Shown: positions 59,321 through 64,000 of the stretch, piece by piece
Layout of the letters: each line of letters starts with the position of its first letter
Numbering within the stretch: position 1 is the stretch's first letter
DNA from: Diabrotica undecimpunctata
Taxonomy: Eukaryota; Arthropoda; Insecta; Coleoptera; Chrysomelidae
DNA length: 64,000 nucleotides
Direction of reading: 5' to 3'
Assembly: GCF_040954645.1 (NCBI RefSeq)
Contig: NC_092809.1
Location: 80,463,435-80,527,434, forward strand
The notes under the pieces: model-generated
Told to the model about the DNA's origin: nothing
Seen by the model: only the letters and a program-made list of their open reading frames with translations
The model's database searches: none
Made by a program: the position numbers and the translations under genes

Positions 59321-60735
59321 CTCAGTGACATTAGAAGTGTTACACATAGAAGGAATAATTTCTTGAACTTAATTTTTTGGCAACATGGTAGATTTACATC
59401 AAGAATGAAACGATAACGTTGTCAAGAATATTTAATAACAAGTAATCAAAAAAAAATTAATAATGTCTTTGGCGACCCCGTAGCTGAATACACTCCTGTA
59501 TACGTCTAGGCATTGACAAAATGGGATGATCGACGTCTGCCTGTCGCTCCTCGTTCCAAGCAACTTAAACTTCATGTATTAACTGTGCCAGAGTCTGTGG
59601 AAGATGGTACAAAGTGGACAGTCTCCTTCATATCATATCCCATACATGTTCGATAGGATTCAAAATATCGATAGGATAGGCCACGGCAAAACATTAGCTC
59701 CAGCTTCTTGGAGAAAGTCCATAGTTTGACGAGCAATATGGGGACGCGCGTTGTCTTGCTGAAAAAGGACGTCTCGACGGCCGTCGAGATAAGGCAGTAA
59801 AGTGTTTTGTAAGATGTCATCAACACAACGCGCAGCTGTCATATTGCATCGAATAAACACAGGTAGTGATGGGCTACCATAGGCAATAGCCCCCCAAACC
59901 ATTACTTCAACTGTTCTGTGTACATGCCTCTCAACAGCAAACCCGATATTCCGTCGCTCTCCACGGTGGCGTCTTACCATCCTACGACCATCATGCATTC
60001 CTAAACAGAATCGTGATTCATCGCTGAATGCTACATTTCGCCATTCTGTCACCCAATGCTGCCATTCTCTGCACCAATTCAAACGTTGATGACAGTGGTC
60101 CGCAGTGAAAGGAACCACTAGTCGTGGACGGAATTAAACCAGTCAAAAGGCTCGAATATGACGGTATAGTCTACGCATTTTAACAGGTCTACCTACTACT
60201 TCAAACCATTGGTCAGCAATTTGACGCGTAGTAGCAAAACGGTCTCCCAGGGCCAGTAATCTAAAGCGCCTATCTTGACGCTTTGTGGTACGCCTCTTTT
60301 AACCAGTTGATCTTCTTTGTGTTCCTCTACCTTCGTTTGTCCACACACGACAGACACGCATAACCGTCATTGCCGTACAATTAACGCGACGGTCAATTTC
60401 GCGATTAGACAAACACATATCTCTATACGCAATAATTCTTCCCTGTCAAAATCGCTAACATGGTGGTAATTTTACCGTCTTAGAACTCGAAGCATTTTTT
60501 TTACACTGAATACAATTAGACTGAGGAATAATAACTAAAAATTTCTATAAGAACCGGTTTTTACAAATCGGTCTCTTCAGAAAAAAATAAGATAAAACTT
60601 TTTTTTACAAAAAGTAGAAAAGATAAAACATTGGTATTGTTATCATAGCATGTTTTAAATATAGTCATTCTGTTGCCAAAAAATTAAGTTCAAGAGATTA
60701 TTCCTTATGGGTGTAACACATCTAATGTCACTGAG
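59321..60735 (-). mobile_element. Tc1-like DNA transposon (1.4 kb) with inverted ends and TA duplication
   Basis: Starts CTCAGTGACATTAGAAGTGT and ends with its inverted counterpart (ACATCTAATGTCACTGAG), with TA on both sides (59319-59320, 60736-60737). The similarity of the ends runs about 65 bp inward, through CTTGAACTTAATTTTTTGGC, with a handful of mismatches. It encloses a broken minus-strand transposase. Length, TA target and end structure are all typical of Tc1 elements. Confidence 0.92.
59470..60480 (-). pseudogene. Tc1-like (DD34E-type) transposase, broken
   Basis: The main minus-strand frame (60118-59660) contains RLNWCREWQHWVTEWRNVAF followed by SDESRF (first catalytic D), VMVWGAIAYGSPS, VDDILQNTLLPYLDG and VLFQQDNARPHIARQT (second catalytic D). 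A frameshift near 59665 separates these from NPIEHVWDMI (catalytic E), and an in-frame TGA follows. The rest reads LSTLYHLPQTLAQL and HPILSMPRRIQECIQLRGRQ, the usual Tc1 end. The N-terminal DNA-binding part (60480-60120) is only partly readable and contains stops. All three catalytic residues can still be seen, but the gene cannot be expressed whole. Confidence 0.85.
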
Positions 60736-60877
60736 TATATAAAAATAAATATATAAATACGGGAGGCAAATAAATATGTCTAGACATAGATAAACTGAGC
60801 AACATTTATTGTTACTTACTGGAAAAACATCCAAAATAAAATTAATATCTACCTGTACCCACACAAATTACACTTAT

Positions 60878-60909
60878 ACTGCCGTGTTAACTCAAAAGGG
60901 CGTAACTGC
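60878..60909 (+). repeat. left terminal inverted repeat
   Basis: ACTGCCGTGTTAACTC, then AAAAGGGCGTAACTGC. It pairs with 63969-64000, with one A/T mismatch at the 28th base. Confidence 0.9.
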
Positions 60910-60986
60910 AACTTTTATTAAAAACGAGTTTCATATCCCACGCGTTATTTAGTACTCTTTTCTACAAATCTACCTGGGTTTCATAA

Positions 60987-61128
60987 CCGTATCTGCAATA
61001 AAACCGGATATATACTGCTTAAATTAATAGCCGTATCTGAATTTTCTACTAAAATGTTAGCTTTAAAAGCCGCAACTGTAAATGTTAACACAAAAAGCCG
61101 TAACTAAAAAGTTTTCGGCAGATACGGC
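60987..61128 (+). repeat. subterminal repeats of the TIR transposon
   Basis: Variants of G/A-CCGTATCTG occur at 60987-60996 (CCGTATCTGC), 61031-61039 (CCGTATCTG), 61070-61079 (CCGCAACTGT), 61098-61105 (CCGTAACT), and inverted at 61118-61128 (GCAGATACGGC). The same word is part of each terminal repeat (GCGTAACTGC left, GCGTATCTGC right) and recurs at 63797-63805. Such arrays are commonly transposase binding sites; that role is inferred. Confidence 0.7.
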
Positions 61129-61151
61129 CTATTCTGTTCTTCATAATAAAT

Positions 61152-63563
61152 ATGGATAGTAATTTTGCAGAAACAACTAGTAAGTATATTTTCTACTAAT
61201 TTATATAAAAGGCTAAACAAATACAAATTGTTACCTTGTACCTATGTGTCAAGGTAAATATTTTTGGTTCTGAAGTTATTGTAAATTGATTATCTTGAAA
61301 ATAAGGTTATGTCACTTTGGTTTTCACACCAAATAGGTATTTATATTATGTATATTCTGTTAAAAACTATAAAAATAATTATTGCTTTGTCAAATTACTT
61401 GATGAAAACATTTGTTTCAGCAGAATTTAGAGGACGAGGTAAAATGTTGGTGGACCTGGCTTTAAATTCCACAGAAACAAATAAGGAGCTGTTGAATATA
61501 GCTCAGTCAGATATTGAATCTGACGTGTCTGATGACAGAGATAGAGACTATCTTCCTTCAACATCTACCTCAAGTGAAGAATTTTGGGACAGAGATAATA
61601 ACATTAGCGACCAAAATATACATATTATTAGCAATATCCTATTACAACCTACTTCAACAACGAGCTCATCAGCTATTTCGGAATTAAATTTAAACAACTT
61701 ATTGACAGATACGGAAGAACATCGTACTACCAATATTTATAACTATTTTAATAATTTAATTTACAGTATTATACAAAGCGCAATAGACAAATCAGAGAGC
61801 AAAAAATATACTAAAAAGGGACAGTTAAGAAAACGGAAAAAGATAGAAGAAAGTTTAAGTGAACGGCGTTCAATAAAAATGCAAAAGTTAGTCAATAAAC
61901 ACAAAATATCTGGAAGCTGTTTGGCTACTTGCAAGAAAAATTGCAGTAATAAAGTTTCAACTCTTCGACGGCAAGATATAAATAGGCAGTTTTGGAATCT
62001 TTCCTCCGAGGAACAGAAAGTGTTTTATTCAAGTTCCATTTTAAAGATTCCCAAAAAAAGATGCGCAACTAGAAATTCAGATAGTTCTCGGCGCTCTTTT
62101 ACATTTATCTATCAGTTAAAAGATGAAGAAGGAATACCTCAAAATATTTGTAAAGTATTTTATCTGACAACTTTAGGACATCATGAAAAAAATGATAAGC
62201 CAGTTAGAACAGCCCAATTATCGCTTAAACCTAACAAAGATAAACGAGGAGGCAGCTTAAAAAAATTTAACAGAGATTTAATCATTAGTCATATACAGTC
62301 CTTCAACCCTACGACATCGCATTATAGACGAGCACATGCTCCGAACCGTTTATACTTGCCTAGCGACATAACTATAAAACTAATGTATGAATCATTTAAA
62401 GCAAAGTACAGTATTCAATGTTCGTATTATTTATATCGTCAAATCGTTAGTGAGCTTAATATTTCATTTGCAAAGCTTGGAAACGAAGAGTGTTTCACTT
62501 GTGAAAAATACGAAATTCATACAAAAGAAAGCTCACACGTGTTAGATGACGGTCTAGTTTGTCCTGAATGCGAAACATATAAAAATCATCGAGAAAAATT
62601 TATAAAGGCCCGAGAGATGTACAACGCTGATTCCAGATCGTCGGGCGATTCTAGAGTTTATACAGCTGATCTGCAGAAGGTATGAATTTTATTTTAAATA
62701 ATATCTGTTATATTTGATCTTACACAATCTTTTTGTAGGTGATTATGCTCCCAAGATGCGATACTTTCAAAGAAATTATATTTACTCCCAGACTGATAGC
62801 CTTTAATGAGAGCTTTGTTCCAGTTGGTACTTCTAAAACTTCTACAGTTGCTGTTCTATGGCATGAAGCTATTTCTGGACGAAAAAAGGCGGATATTGTT
62901 AGCACATTTTATGCATTTTTAAACAAAATTAGGGATTCCGAAGAAGTTGTTATTTGGCTGGATAATTGTTCCGGTCAGAACAAAAATTGGTGCTTGTACA
63001 CATTTTTTGTGTATGCTGTAAACTCATTAGAATTGAACATTAGGAAAATAACTCTAAGATATTTTGAGTCAGGTCATACATTTATGGCAGCTGACTCATT
63101 TCACCATAGAGTCGAGCAATCACTAAATCGACAAGGTAAAGTTTATGACTTCGTTGATTTTGTAAATGCGGTTAAAACGTCAACACGTAATGTCGAAGTT
63201 ATCGACATGGCTTTTAATGATTTTTACAACTGGAAAGACGAATCATCTCAATATAAAATAACAAGGTTGGTCCCTCGTCCGTACCTTCAACAAATGGTGG
63301 AAGTTCAGTTCATGAGAGGTTTCCATACATTAGATTATAAAACTAGTTTTGAAGGAGAAGTCATAAGTGCCAATTTTTTAAAGGCTAATATCCAAAAAAA
63401 TGGCATTGCAAAACCACTCTCTATCTCTCAACCAAGAGGTATTACAATGGAAAGAAAACAGAATATAATCACTAAAATTGGTCAAATAATGCCCCCAAAT
63501 CGCATTACATTTTGGAAAAATATTTTTGTCAGCGAAAATGTGGACACAATAATTGATGATTAA
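61152..63563 (+). CDS. putative DDE/D-type transposase (DUF7869-like), three exons
   Basis: Model: exon 1 61152-61179 (ATG, ends in GTAAGT donor), exon 2 61421-62679 (acceptor TTTGTTTCAG), exon 3 62739-63563 (acceptor TTTTTGTAG). The joined frame is exactly 2112 bases, 703 residues. Exon 2 also reads open upstream to 61309, so exon 1 is an inference. N-terminus: acidic, Ser-rich, then a Lys/Arg-rich patch. Cys176, 180 and 184 form a C-x3-C-x3-C cluster. KVFYLTTLG is near residue 280. A C-x2-C...C-x2-C pair sits at 367/370 and 390/393, probably zinc-binding. Catalytic candidates are Asp426 in ADLQK, Asp504 in WLDNCSGQNKNW, and Asp548 or Glu555 in GHTFMAADSFHHRVE. The DLQ, D-N-C-S-G-Q-N and G-H-T blocks are the signature of a widespread uncharacterised family (from memory, DUF7869). 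The fold assignment is inference. Confidence 0.75.
62680..62738 (+). other. 59-bp intron (intron 2)
   Basis: GTATGA donor at 62680 and TTTTTGTAG acceptor ending at 62738. Without splicing, a TGA directly after GTA ends exon 2. Splicing joins DLQK to VIMLPR in phase 0, restoring the conserved block that spans the junction. Confidence 0.85.
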
Positions 63564-63725
63564 TATAATATAATAACTAGTTCGGAGTAGAAAATTAAGT
63601 ATTAATTATTTATATTTGTTTGACTGAGTATGATATTTTATTTAGTCTGTATTCTTGCTTACTTTTTTAACTTTTCCTAATTATTAAGAATAACTTACGA
63701 AATTGTAACGTTCATTTGTTTAATG

Positions 63726-63731
63726 CAATAA
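63726..63731 (+). terminator. possible polyadenylation signal of the transposase gene
   Basis: AATAAA at about 63728 in GCAATAAATATTTTC, 165 bases after the stop codon. It is the best placed candidate in the 3' region. Confidence 0.4.
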
Positions 63732-63968
63732 ATATTTTCAAAAAATCATGTAGTTACGTTCTTAATTATATAAGTACCTCATGTTAAGTGAAAAAGGCGT
63801 ATCTGTCAAAAGTGTTGTTTTCCCAAGTTGATACTCTACCAAAATCTGTCACATGATAGTATAAACCTATTTGTTAACTTCTATATGGTACAAGTCACAA
63901 ATTTTTAAAAAATCACGATTGCCTAATCAAAATCACTAAAACTGATTTTTCTCGCAAACTAGTTTAAA

Positions 63969-64000
63969 GCAGATACGCCCTTTTGAGTTAACACGGCAGT
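63969..64000 (-). repeat. right terminal inverted repeat
   Basis: Reads inverted as ACTGCCGTGTTAACTC and onward. It ends with the last base of the window. Confidence 0.9.

Larger units (their letters stand above)
60878..64000 (+). mobile_element. TIR DNA transposon carrying a DUF7869-type gene; right flank outside the window
   Basis: The left end reads ACTGCCGTGTTAACTC from 60878; the last bases of the window (63969-64000) are its inverted copy. The 32-bp ends match except at one base. Inside are several copies of a GCCGTATCTG-like word near both ends and one spliced gene filling most of the interior. About 3.12 kb. The target duplication cannot be read because the element ends exactly at, or beyond, the window edge. 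All coding parts are open, so this looks like an autonomous and recently active copy. I do not recognise it as one of the named superfamilies. Confidence 0.82.

Overview
This window looks like animal, most likely insect, nuclear DNA made almost entirely of transposable elements. The evidence is the high A+T content, long (TA)n tracts, spliceosomal-type introns, and the mix of element families: Ty3/gypsy, BEL/Pao, R1-clade, jockey and RTE-like LINEs, Tc1/mariner-superfamily and PIF/Harbinger DNA transposons, a tRNA-derived SINE and MITEs. I found no convincing host gene, rRNA, tRNA gene or CRISPR array. The species cannot be read from the sequence.

Layout. 1-5.2 kb: AT-rich DNA with a decayed PIF/Harbinger transposase, a separate Myb/SANT-like fragment and degenerate tandem repeats. 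6.6-7.7 kb: a broken Tc1/mariner-superfamily transposase with an unusually long D-to-E spacing (Sailor-like). 7.9-11.5 kb: a broken minus-strand Ty3/gypsy element. Next to it, to 12.5 kb, lies the gag and primer-binding site of a second LTR element. 13.5-21.7 kb: a complete plus-strand Ty3/gypsy element. Its two 1.41-kb LTRs differ only in one homopolymer length, and it sits in a (TA)n tract that also received a MITE. 23.3-23.9 kb: BEL/Pao debris. 24.5-31.7 kb: an R1-clade LINE apparently inserted in a non-coding repeat, then a 5'-truncated RTE-like LINE with a target-site duplication. 31.8-43.8 kb: a pair of LTRs, about 99.5% alike by eye, around an interior with no gag or pol. That interior has been colonised by a SINE, a nearly complete jockey LINE (ORF2 open) and a second MITE copy. 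44-47 kb: LINE, SINE-like and repeat fragments. 47.9-49.1 kb: a long imperfect inverted repeat around a (TA)n tract. 51-58.9 kb: LINEs nested in LINEs, with readable target-site duplications and one perfect 136-bp palindrome. 59.3-60.7 kb: a Tc1-like transposon with inverted ends and a TA duplication. 60.9-64.0 kb: a terminal-inverted-repeat DNA transposon that appears intact apart from a right flank I cannot see.

The last element is the main find. It has about 32-bp inverted ends, several subterminal copies of a short motif, and a gene I model as three exons (703 residues). The product belongs to a widespread uncharacterised eukaryotic family (I believe the one labelled DUF7869). It has a DLQ motif, a D-N-C-S-G-Q-N motif and a G-H-T...D...E motif, which together suggest an RNase-H-like DDE/D transposase. 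The open frame and matching ends suggest an autonomous mobile element.

The nesting gives relative ages. The RTE-like LINE at 53.7-55.7 kb postdates the LINE it splits, whose reading frame rejoins cleanly across the duplication. The jockey, SINE and MITE postdate the non-coding LTR element they sit in. All statements rest on reading the sequence by eye; no alignment or database search was run.
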